DNA of 10,418 nt from an uncultured Barnesiella sp. (lineage in GTDB: Bacteria; Bacteroidota; Bacteroidia; Bacteroidales; Barnesiellaceae_A): NCBI GenBank assembly GCA_904502265.1, contig CAJGDT010000047.1:1-10418 (forward strand), given 5' to 3'. Under the pieces are notes generated by a model. It made no database searches and was not told the origin of the DNA. It worked only from the letters and a program-made list of their open reading frames with translations. This document shows, piece by piece, positions 1-6,900 of this stretch. The position numbers and the translations under genes were made by a program. Each line of letters starts with the position of its first letter. The stretch's first letter is position 1.

Positions 1-110
1 CGGGTGGTAATCCACTCGTCGTTTGTGTCGACCATTTGTGCCAACTCCTCGTTGTTGAGTATGTAGTCGGGTGTGTATGATGCGACACCTGTGATTTTTG
101 CATTGAACAT
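1..110 (-). CDS. fabH: beta-ketoacyl-ACP synthase III, N-terminal fragment (runs off the left edge)
   Basis: Only the first 36 codons plus two bases are in the window, reading leftward from an ATG at 110-108. The peptide contains the run MVDTNDEWITT, nearly the same as the MVDTSDEWI block at this point of E. coli FabH, and the first residues also align (K-I-T-G-V-A-S-Y-T-P against K-I-I-G-T-G-S-Y-L-P). FabH condenses acetyl-CoA with malonyl-ACP in the cytoplasm and starts fatty-acid elongation. The catalytic Cys-His-Asn residues lie outside the window and cannot be checked. It follows rpmF on the same strand, a conserved neighbourhood in many bacteria, but a terminator and a 119-base gap separate the two, so it may have its own promoter. 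The identification is firm; whether the gene is intact is unknown. Confidence 0.9.
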   Translation of the reverse strand, partial: MFNAKITGVASYTPDYILNNEELAQMVDTNDEWITT

Positions 111-127
111 GATGTCCTTATATTAAA

Positions 128-167
128 ATTAGTTGTGATGTTATAATAATTACATTTCGCAACTAAT
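128..167 (-). promoter_or_regulatory. inverted repeat in the fabH leader
   Basis: ATTAGTTG at 128-135 is matched by its exact inverse CAACTAAT at 160-167, separated by 24 AT-rich bases, between the rpmF terminator and the fabH start. The right arm overlaps TATATTAG (minus strand, 170-163), which differs from the Bacteroidetes -7 consensus TAnnTTTG at one base; no clear TTTG -33 box is present. It could be an operator, an RNA hairpin in the leader, or chance in AT-rich DNA. The dyad is seen directly; a role is inference. Confidence 0.3.
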
Positions 168-176
168 ATAGTGTGT

Positions 177-207
177 AAAGAAAAATGCCCTATTGGTTTA
201 GGGCATT
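177..207 (-). terminator. rho-independent terminator after rpmF
   Basis: A perfect 9-bp stem (184-192 with 199-207, built on AATGCCCTA) closes a 6-base loop. In the leftward direction it is followed at once by TTTTTCTTT. It begins 22 bases after the rpmF stop. It should end or attenuate the DUF177-rpmF transcript before fabH. Confidence 0.85.
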
Positions 208-229
208 AAATTTCTGCGAACTGTGTCAA

Positions 230-415
230 TTAAACAGCTGCTGCTTTTTCGATAGCCAACTTACCACGGTAGTAACCGCATTCGCCGCATACTGTGTGGT
301 AAACATGCCATGCACCGCAGTTGGGGCAAATGGCCAATGTGGGGGCTACAGCCTTGTCATGAGTTCTTCTCTTGGCTGTTCTTGTCTTTGACTGTTTTCT
401 TTTAGGATGTGCCAT
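230..415 (-). CDS. rpmF: 50S ribosomal protein L32
   Basis: This 61-residue basic protein begins MAHPKRKQSKTRT, the typical L32 start. It carries two CxxC pairs (C30/C33 and C43/C46, around CPNCGAWHVYHTVCGECGYY) that form the zinc ribbon of the zinc-binding L32 type. L32 is a structural component of the large ribosomal subunit. Length and ending (Y-Y-R-G-K plus a short alanine-rich tail) are normal for the family. The gene starts 19 bases after the DUF177 stop and is surely co-transcribed with it. An intrinsic terminator follows. All four cysteines are present, so this is the zinc-dependent form. Identification is certain. Confidence 0.98.
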   Translation of the reverse strand: MAHPKRKQSKTRTAKRRTHDKAVAPTLAICPNCGAWHVYHTVCGECGYYRGKLAIEKAAAV

Positions 416-434
416 TTTACTATATATTTAATTA

Positions 435-998
435 TTATCTTTTCAGTTTCTTGAGAGCGTCCCATCGAGGGTCGGTAGGTCTTTCTACCTCTTCTTGATT
501 GTCGTCGGTAAATTCGATGTCGTCATCTTCTTCATCAACTAATCGTGCGCTCATTTGTTGCAACCTTGCGCTCATTTCCTTGTTGCATTTGCCATATGGG
601 TGCACATGCTTAATGGGGATGGTGAGTGCGATAAATTCGTAGAGAAACCAAGCGATGTTTATCTCGCCTTCATCCTCCGGGATGATAAGCATATTGTCGC
701 TTTCCTCTCTGAATTCGTGTCCAAACTTGATGAAGAGCTGTTCGTCGATATCGATTTCGTGCTCCATGTCGTCAAGACAACGGTCGCAGGGGATGTATAT
801 TACGCCTGAAAGGTGGAAATTTAGTTCAATCACTGTTGCTGTTCTCTTTATGTCAAGAGCAACATCTACCTTTCCGCGTTGGACTTCGGGTCCGTCTATA
901 TTTGCAAAGAACTCGTTGTCGAGCCTGTACTCAAGTGCTGTAGAAGTATCTACAGGCATGGTTTTGAGTGATAGTTTATATTCTGTAAACTTTCCCAA
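435..998 (-). CDS. DUF177 / YceD-family protein (large-ribosomal-RNA accumulation protein)
   Basis: This 187-residue protein belongs to the DUF177 family, whose E. coli member YceD is linked to 23S rRNA accumulation. Seen here are the central CDRC pair (C71/C74) in the block I-Y-I-P-C-D-R-C-L-D, a further cysteine in HVHPYGKC (C138), a strongly acidic stretch at about 155-172, and the family-typical ending DPRWDALKKLK. No signal peptide or membrane segment is visible, so it is cytoplasmic. It lies just upstream of rpmF on the same strand, the classic pairing. The start is unusual: the best-supported initiator is TTG at 998-996, giving MGKFTEYKL, which resembles the start of homologues as I recall them. 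No in-frame ATG lies between the promoter and that codon, and there is no clear Shine-Dalgarno sequence. The family call is secure; the exact molecular role is not established. Confidence 0.92.
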   Translation of the reverse strand: MGKFTEYKLSLKTMPVDTSTALEYRLDNEFFANIDGPEVQRGKVDVALDIKRTATVIELNFHLSGVIYIPCDRCLDDMEHEIDIDEQLFIKFGHEFREESDNMLIIPEDEGEINIAWFLYEFIALTIPIKHVHPYGKCNKEMSARLQQMSARLVDEEDDDIEFTDDNQEEVERPTDPRWDALKKLKR

Positions 999-1024
999 GG
1001 CTGATACATCATTAAAAAACTGCG

Positions 1025-1057
1025 CAAAGGTAAGAAAAATTATTGGTACTTGTCAAA
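1025..1057 (-). promoter_or_regulatory. Bacteroidetes-type promoter of DUF177-rpmF
   Basis: Reading leftward, a TTTG (1057-1054) is followed after 21 bases by TACCTTTG (1032-1025), an exact match to the Bacteroidetes -33/-7 consensus TTTG … TAnnTTTG. Transcription would start near 1020, leaving a leader of about 20 bases before the TTG start of the DUF177 gene. Confidence 0.75.
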
Positions 1058-1157
1058 TCTTTGTGCAGTTATTTGTTATACATAGGTGTTAATTTTATTA
1101 TGAAAGGCTATTTCGGGGGTATAACAACCTTTTATACTCAATGGTTTAGATGTTATT

Positions 1158-1277
1158 GTGAAAAAAATATTTTTTTTCTTGTTTGGAGCGATTTTTTGTA
1201 CGCAGGCTGCTTTGTACTATATACTAAAACCAAAAGGTTGCGCCATTGTTATGACACAACCTTTTGAAAGTATTTGA
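1158..1277 (+). other. doubtful 39-codon ORF with a signal-like N-terminus, overlapping the fba terminator
   Basis: A GTG-initiated reading frame gives MKKIFFFLFGAIFC followed by about 25 further residues, ending at a TGA seven bases short of the stop of the converging fba gene. The start looks like a lipoprotein or membrane signal (two lysines, hydrophobic core, then Cys), but part of this comes from a poly-A/poly-T stretch that codes Lys and Phe by default. The second half runs through the fba terminator hairpin. No promoter match or ribosome binding site was seen. Probably chance; listed so that it is not lost. Confidence 0.12.
1222..1266 (-). terminator. terminator hairpin after the aldolase gene
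   Basis: A perfect 10-bp stem, CAAAAGGTTG at 1231-1240 with CAACCTTTTG at 1257-1266, closes a 16-base loop that can form three further pairs (CAT 1244-1246 with ATG 1251-1253). In the leftward direction it is followed by GTTTTAGT, a short T-run. It starts 17 bases after the fba stop. Stem strength is good and the T-tract is only modest. Confidence 0.7.
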
Positions 1278-1283
1278 TTCTTA

Positions 1284-2279
1284 TTAGAGAGCTTTGCCGG
1301 CACTACCAAGAACGTTGATAAGTTTGTGCTTGTAAAGTTCTTTGAGTGAGTCGCGAGCGGGACCGAGGTATTTGCGGGGGTCAAACTCAGCGGGCTTGGT
1401 GGCCATAACCTCACGAACTGCAGCAGTCATTGCCAAACGACCATCTGAATCGATGTTGATCTTACATACAGATGATGTTGCAGCACGGCGGAGTTGATCT
1501 TCGGGAATACCGATAGCATCTTTGAGAGCGCCACCATATTGGTTGATGATAGCTACCTTGTCTTGAGGTACGCTTGAAGAACCGTGCAATACGATGGGGA
1601 AGCCGGGGATGCGTTTCTCAATCTCTTCGAGAATGTCGAAGCGTAGGGGAGGAGGAACGAGGATACCCTCTTCGTTGCGAGTGCATTGCTCGGGACGGAA
1701 TTTGTTGGCACCGTGTGAGGTACCTATTGAAATAGCGAGTGAGTCAACACCTGTCTTAGACACGAAGTCCTCAACCTCTTCGGGACGTGTGTATGTGTGA
1801 TGTTCGGCGCTTACTTCGTCTTCAACACCGGCCAATACACCAAGTTCACCCTCTACTGTTACATCGTATTGGTGTGCATACTCTACAACGCGACGAGTGA
1901 GTTCTACGTTTTCGTCGGATGAGTGATGTGAACCATCGATCATTACTGAAGAGAAGCCCATGTCGATACATGACTTACAGAGTTCAAATGTGTCACCGTG
2001 GTCGAGGTGAAGTGTAACGGGTATTGCGCAACCCAACTCCTTAGCATACTCTACAGCACCTTGTGCCATATAGCGAAGAAGAGTTTGATTGGCATATTTG
2101 CGTGCACCACTTGATACTTGGAGGATTACGGGTGATTGACACTCTACGGCGGCTTGGATAATTGCTTGCATTTGCTCCATGTTGTTGAAGTTGAATGCTG
2201 CAATAGCGTATTTGCCTTCCATAGCTTTGCGGAACATCTCACGGGTGTTCACCAAACCTAATTCTTTGTAGCTAACCAT
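1284..2279 (-). CDS. fba: class II fructose-1,6-bisphosphate aldolase
   Basis: This 331-residue cytoplasmic enzyme cleaves fructose 1,6-bisphosphate into dihydroxyacetone phosphate and glyceraldehyde 3-phosphate, and runs the reverse reaction in gluconeogenesis. The metal-dependent class II fold is shown by HLDHGD (residues 91-96, catalytic Asp93 and zinc ligand His94), the EGELG block (143-147), ISIGTSHG with His189 and VLHGSS with His232 as further zinc ligands, and the phosphate-binding NIDSDGR block (275-281). All key residues are present and the length is normal. It is a single-gene unit: a promoter lies about 35 bases upstream of the ATG, a hairpin terminator follows the stop, and neither neighbour is glycolytic. 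Nothing odd was seen. Identification is firm; the broader class II family also includes tagatose-bisphosphate aldolases, which the sequence alone does not fully exclude. Confidence 0.95.
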   Translation of the reverse strand: MVSYKELGLVNTREMFRKAMEGKYAIAAFNFNNMEQMQAIIQAAVECQSPVILQVSSGARKYANQTLLRYMAQGAVEYAKELGCAIPVTLHLDHGDTFELCKSCIDMGFSSVMIDGSHHSSDENVELTRRVVEYAHQYDVTVEGELGVLAGVEDEVSAEHHTYTRPEEVEDFVSKTGVDSLAISIGTSHGANKFRPEQCTRNEEGILVPPPLRFDILEEIEKRIPGFPIVLHGSSSVPQDKVAIINQYGGALKDAIGIPEDQLRRAATSSVCKINIDSDGRLAMTAAVREVMATKPAEFDPRKYLGPARDSLKELYKHKLINVLGSAGKAL

Positions 2280-2314
2280 TTCTATTTATATTAAGTTTAA
2301 AAATATTCTTTCGG

Positions 2315-2343
2315 CAAAGTTACTAAAAAAATATCAAGTGCAA
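2315..2343 (-). promoter_or_regulatory. fba: Bacteroidetes-type promoter of the aldolase gene
   Basis: Leftward TAACTTTG (2322-2315) matches the -7 consensus TAnnTTTG exactly. A TTG (2343-2341) lies 18 bases upstream of it as a shorter -33 element. Transcription would begin near 2310, giving a leader of about 30 bases. Confidence 0.65.
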
Positions 2344-2421
2344 CTCTATTGCGCTTGTAAAGTTTCCTTTTATTATTCAAAAAAAATTATTCTATATGCC
2401 TGTTATGGGGTGCACCTCCAT

Positions 2422-3063
2422 TTACTTTGTCACTTTCCACTTCTTGCCTTTCCATTGAAGGACGATTTGCTTGTGAAAGTTATGTTCAATCTCTTTGCGA
2501 GTTTCTTCATCAAGTGTTTGCAAGAATGATGGTATGGCAATGATGTCGTTAGTCATGTGTGTCATATTATATTGTATGGTGTGGAGGGGTATTTTTTTCA
2601 ATAACTCTTCACGCTCCTTGCGCTTGCTCTTCGGTAGATTAACAAAATCGGCTACGTTGATGTTGGGGAAGAATTTCTTTGCTTCCAACGGTTGCCATTT
2701 CTCATCGTACATGTCGATGTGGCTGTTTGCGACAGGCCCTTCGATGGTTGTGATGATGGCATAGAATAGTCTCTTACCATCAACAATTTGCATCATTTGC
2801 ATAGTACTTGCCTTCGATGTGCGTAAGAAGAGGTAATTGTCTCCCATAGCGGTGAGGCAAGCTGTGTCGCCTGTGAAGGTGGCAACCTTGGCACTCATGC
2901 CGGCATTGTAGAGGTCTATCATATCGAGACGGGCGTTCTTGCTAATGGTGGGCAAGATATGTGCCGGCATCGCTTCCCACGCTGCAGCGATATTTTGAGC
3001 CTCGGTGTAGAGGGGTGATAGGATCGAAAGTAGCAGGGTTAATATTTTTATTGCTAATTTCAT
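2422..3063 (-). CDS. secreted DUF3256-family protein of unknown function
   Basis: This 213-residue protein begins with a clear Sec signal peptide (K-rich start, hydrophobic core about residues 5-18, likely cut after T-E-A at 22, leaving Q23 first). There is no lipobox cysteine, so it should be periplasmic or exported. The mature part opens N-I-A-A-A-W-E-A-M-P and carries L-D-M-I-D-L and E-G-P-V-A-N-S-H-I-D-M-Y-D, resembling DUF3256, a family found in Bacteroidales. A basic patch lies at 144-157 and a Lys/Trp-rich end at 204-213. I see no enzyme motif. It lies 96 bases downstream of the Crp/Fnr gene on the same strand, so it could be read through from it, but a weak promoter-like site is present in the gap. 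The family call rests on recalled sequence similarity and should be tested by a profile search. Confidence 0.7.
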   Translation of the reverse strand: MKLAIKILTLLLSILSPLYTEAQNIAAAWEAMPAHILPTISKNARLDMIDLYNAGMSAKVATFTGDTACLTAMGDNYLFLRTSKASTMQMMQIVDGKRLFYAIITTIEGPVANSHIDMYDEKWQPLEAKKFFPNINVADFVNLPKSKRKEREELLKKIPLHTIQYNMTHMTNDIIAIPSFLQTLDEETRKEIEHNFHKQIVLQWKGKKWKVTK

Positions 3064-3092
3064 AGTCGATGTATTGAATAAAAATCTTATTT

Positions 3093-3113
3093 CGAACGTA
3101 CTATATTAATATA
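3093..3113 (-). promoter_or_regulatory. weak promoter candidate for the DUF3256 gene, with AT-rich palindrome
   Basis: Leftward TACGTTCG (3100-3093) differs from TAnnTTTG at one base. A perfect 12-base palindrome TATATTAATATA (3102-3113) sits directly upstream, between the expected -7 and -33 positions. No TTTG -33 box was found. The leader would be about 25 bases. Confidence 0.3.
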
Positions 3114-3159
3114 TATGTGCAGGATGATACCCTTGACGCTATGTTACAAAGGGGGTTGG

Positions 3160-3729
3160 TTACGGTTTGGTGATTTTGGCGCGAATACGTGATATGGTTT
3201 CGGGCTGCATCTTGAGGTATTGAGCTAAATATTTCATAGGGATACGACTGAATAGCTCGGGGCGCATCTTGATGAATTGCTCATATCGGGTAGGAGCATC
3301 GAAGTTGCTCAAGAAAATGTATCGGCGCTCAAAAGCATATACTTGTTCTACAAGCAAGTTGTTCATCCAAAATGCGAGGTCGTGATTTTCGTTCATAATG
3401 CGGTAAATGTCAGAGAACGAAATCTTGTAGACTACCGAGTCGATGAGGGCAATGCAAGAGAATTGGGCGGGTTCGTTCTTGTGTAGTGAGTGCATTGAAG
3501 TGAAGGGGTCACCGTCAAGGCCGAAGCATATAGTATCTTCTTTTCCTTCACATTCATACGCCACACGGAAAAGTCCCTCTTTCACAAAGAAGAGGTAATT
3601 GGTGCGCTTGCCTTGCTCGACAATAGCCTCTTTTTTCTTAACCTGTACAAGCTCGGCTGCATCGAGGAGCATGTTTATGGTTTTGTCTGTTACGGGGTAT
3701 GTATATCGTAGTGCTTCTGCCAATTCCAT
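3160..3729 (-). CDS. Crp/Fnr-family transcriptional regulator
   Basis: This 189-residue protein has an N-terminal cyclic-nucleotide-binding-like beta-roll (about residues 18-110, with L-F-F-V-K-E-G-L-F-R-V), a dimerisation helix (about 111-140) and a short C-terminal helix-turn-helix (about 160-187). The recognition helix contains P-E-T-I-S-R-I-R (176-183), keeping the E-x-x-S-R pattern that in FNR and CRP contacts TGA half-sites. The Arg-Ser/Thr-Ala phosphate-binding motif of true cAMP receptors is missing, and no N-terminal cysteine cluster for an iron-sulphur centre is present, so the signal is unknown. The protein ends just after the recognition helix, without the usual winged extension, as in many Bacteroidetes members. 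It is transcribed away from the giant secreted-protein gene, and an FNR-like palindrome lies in the region between them. The family is certain; the target is inferred. Confidence 0.88.
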   Translation of the reverse strand: MELAEALRYTYPVTDKTINMLLDAAELVQVKKKEAIVEQGKRTNYLFFVKEGLFRVAYECEGKEDTICFGLDGDPFTSMHSLHKNEPAQFSCIALIDSVVYKISFSDIYRIMNENHDLAFWMNNLLVEQVYAFERRYIFLSNFDAPTRYEQFIKMRPELFSRIPMKYLAQYLKMQPETISRIRAKITKP

Positions 3730-3755
3730 ATTGCTATATCTTTGGTTTAGTGTTG

Positions 3756-3763
3756 CAAAAATA
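3756..3763 (-). promoter_or_regulatory. Bacteroidetes -7 box of the Crp/Fnr gene
   Basis: Leftward TATTTTTG (3763-3756) fits TAnnTTTG exactly, 26 bases upstream of the ATG, placing the start of transcription near 3750. No TTTG was found at the usual -33 spacing; the bases there read CACA. Confidence 0.55.
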
Positions 3764-3869
3764 AGGAATATTCTATAATTCTGTGTGTAAATGCCGGTAC
3801 AATTCTCATTTATTAAGTATTTAAGGTCTTGTGATTTTTAACACATATTAACAATATGATGACCTATTT

Positions 3870-3885
3870 ATTGACTTGCGTCAAT
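3870..3885. promoter_or_regulatory. FNR-box-like palindrome (candidate Crp/Fnr operator)
   Basis: ATTGAC-TTGC-GTCAAT is a perfect 6-4-6 inverted repeat. Its core TTGAC-N4-GTCAA differs from the FNR/CRP-family box TTGAT-N4-ATCAA by one symmetric change. Its centre (3877.5) lies about 40 bases upstream of the predicted transcription start of the giant gene, the spacing used by class II activators of this family. The -33 region next to it is poor, which would suit an activator-dependent promoter. The palindrome is seen directly; binding by the neighbouring regulator is inference. Confidence 0.45.
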
Positions 3886-3906
3886 TTTAGATTATTGCCT
3901 TTTCTT

Positions 3907-3914
3907 TTCCTTTG
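3907..3914 (+). promoter_or_regulatory. candidate -7 box for the giant secreted-protein gene
   Basis: TTCCTTTG differs from TAnnTTTG at one base. Transcription would start near 3918, about 25 bases before the ATG. The -33 region offers only TTTTAG (3885-3890). A short palindrome CCTTT-GCG-AAAGG (3909-3921) overlaps the box and the likely start of transcription. Confidence 0.45.
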
Positions 3915-3943
3915 CGAAAGGAATTAAATAAACTCATATAGAT

Positions 3944-6900
3944 ATGAAACAATTGTTACAGAAAATGAGACTATTTTTGATGTCGTTGGTATTATTGATG
4001 ATTACTATTACATTGCAGGCACAACCAACAATGGATGGAAGTAATCTTGTGCGAACCAGTCATCAAGCAAATCAGAATGTGAATTGGACACAATTTGCCA
4101 AGGACTATCCCTCATTGCGTTATTATGCCAATTCGATGCAGTTGATGCAACAATCATCGAATGTACCCGATGCCAATCGAGTTCCTATGTTCCGTGCATC
4201 ACAACGAGTAGCCCATACTGCAGGTGAGCAGCTGAGAGAGGCAACATTCTGGGGACATGTGCTTCATGCCGATAACTGGAGTAGTAATGGTCAAACTTCG
4301 GGTTACGGCTTGCACACATTTACCAATAAGAACTTTATGAATGCGGTAGATGTACTGGAGAATACCAATATCTATAGCTGTAACATGTCGGCTGGTGGTG
4401 TATACCAAGATGGTGTGTTGTATTATGTCAACTATACTGTATATCAATGGGGTGATTCGAAATATCTCTATTCGGTAGATACAAGCACCGATCCCTGGAC
4501 TCAAAAGAATTCGACCTTCCTATATGATTATTATATGTTTGCTACTGCCGGCGTTTCTATCGATCCTACTACCGGCATTGCCTATGGTATCTTTTCAACT
4601 GCCGATGGTCAAGGAAAAGAGTTGGGTACTGTAAACTATGCCTCGGCCAAACGTACTTGTATAGCTACCGTCGAAGAGGACTTTGTGGCGCTGGCTATCG
4701 ATAGCGATGGTCAGTTGTTTGTGATAGGTGAGGATGGTAACCTCTACAAGATGGATAAAACCAACGGTGCAACAACCCTTGTCGGTCCTACCGGTGTAAC
4801 TGTTGCGCCTTACATTCAAAGTGCTACATACGACCATGTTGATGGTGTATTGTATTGGGCTGCATATACCGGTTCATATGGTGCTTACACCTCGGGCTTG
4901 TACACCGTTGATACCAAGACCGGCGCGGCAACTAAGTTGGGAGCATTCCCTCAAAATCTACAAATGTCTATGCTTACCGTTCTTGCACCTCTTGCCGAGC
5001 AAGATGCGCCGGCGGCTGTCGAAGACCTTACTTTGACCTTTGAAGGTGGTAAGATGAATGGTACTGTTGCATTTACTGCTCCTACGGCAACTTATGGCGG
5101 TGGTACTTTGCAAGGTAATCTTGATTATACAGTGACCCTTGCCGGCGAGCCTATTCGTAAAGGCACTGTCGAAGTGGGTAAGCGAGTAGAACTTGACATA
5201 GAGATTACTACCGGTAGTGGACAATATGAATTCGGTGCGTATGTTACCAATAGTGTGGGTCGCAGTCCGGTGACCAAGAAAACCACCCCCGTAGGTTTCG
5301 GTATGCCCTATGCACCCTCCGATGTGAGAATGACTATTGATAAAGAGACCGGTGTGATGAATTTGACTTGGAATAAAGCTAATATGTGTTCTCCCGGCGA
5401 ATATTTGGGCGAAATCACTTTCGGTGTTATCCGTTATCCCGATAATGTACTTGTGGCCAATGGCCTTAAGGAAAATTCCTTTACCGAAACATTGGATGTT
5501 GTTTCGTTGAAGAACTATTACTACGGTGTATATCAAATCAATGGCGATATGCACTCGAATGAGGTTAAGTCTAACCAACAAGTAATAGGACAATATATCG
5601 TAGCGCCTTATCGCGAGACCTTCTTGACCGAGGGTGACTTCAATATGTGGACGCTCAATGATGCCAATAAGGATGGTCGTGTGTGGCAACATGGTTTCCC
5701 CCATGAGGCCAACATCTACACCGGCGAGGAGTACCCGGCCGATGACTGGTTGATATCGCCCCCTATTATGATGGAAAAGGGTCGTCAATATACCTTCTCT
5801 ATCAATACAAGATGTAACTATTATAACTCTCCCGAGCGTTTCGAGGTAATGTTGGGAACTAATCCCAAGGATGTCTCTACGTTTACAACCGTCATTATTG
5901 AGCCTACAGTTGTGGATGAAGATGATGAAGAGCATGGCTATGTAGTAGTGAGCGACTTTGATGCTCCCGAAGATGGCTTGTTCTACATTGGTATTCATGT
6001 TATCAGCGACCCCAAAAGTTCACTGTTGTATGTCAACGAGCTTGAGCTCCTGGCCGGTGCAGTTCTTGTCTCTCCCAATAGTGTGAGTGACTTTGTTGTA
6101 ACTCCTGCCGCGAAGGGTGAGTTGAAAGCCACATTGGAATTTGTAGCACCTACTCACATGCGCAACGGAGGCGAATTGTCAAGCCTCGACCGTATAGAGA
6201 TTTATCGCAATTATCTCTGTATTGATACCATCTACAACCCCGAAGTGGGTGCTAAATATAGCTATGTCGATGTAGCCCCTATCAATGGTATGAATAGCTA
6301 TATTGTGACAGCTTACAATGAATTTGGAAATGGTGATCCCGCTCGCCTTGATGCCTATGTAGGTATAGATATACCTCTGCCTCACGACAACTTGGCTACA
6401 GAGCGCAAGGTTGTTGATAACTTCGACGGTACATTTACACTTCACTGGCCTGTTCCCAATAAGGGTGAGAATGGAGGATATGTTGATGTTGAGAATTTGA
6501 CTTATAACCTTTACGAGCGAGGTCGTTACTCTTATGTACCTTATAAAAATGGCTTTAAAACGCCCAAGGCTACTATCGATACTCTCGATTATGACAACGA
6601 CTTGCAAGTATTCACCGCTTACGGTATCACTGCTGTGAACTCGGCCGGTGAGAGCCAAATATTCAGTTCGGCACCCTACATCCTGGGTAAGCCCTACGAA
6701 ATGCCTTTTTACGATTCGTTTGCTGCAGCAAAGTTGCAGATGACATGGTGGTCGTATACCAACGGCGATTGCTCATGGTCGCTCGATGGTCGAGCTTATG
6801 ACAAAGATGGCGGTGTGGCCGTATTTACAGGTAATGCCGAGGGTGCTTCTTCGACATTCTTTACCGGTAAACTCAACATCAGCGAGTGTGTAAGCCCCAA

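Noticed and set aside
655..1092. 145-residue open frame on the plus strand over the DUF177 gene
   Set aside because: Ser/Ile/Met-rich shadow of DUF177, which has clear family motifs and a matching promoter on the other strand.
2407..2419. GGGG-TGCA-CCTCC hairpin after the DUF3256 gene as a terminator
   Set aside because: Very short stem; the T-run (2379-2386) lies more than 20 bases away, too far for an intrinsic terminator.
3130..3153. CCCTT/AAGGG stem after the Crp/Fnr gene as a terminator
   Set aside because: Only five pairs, a 14-base loop and no following T-run in the leftward direction.
3871..3875. TTGAC read as an E. coli-type -35 box
   Set aside because: Other promoters here follow the Bacteroidetes TTTG/TAnnTTTG pattern, and no TATAAT-like box lies at the right spacing; the palindromic arrangement explains it better.
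4958..5998. 346-residue open frame on the minus strand inside the giant gene
   Set aside because: It is antisense to a well-supported domain-rich protein, has the low-complexity Ile/His/Thr composition of a codon shadow, and shows no recognisable motif.
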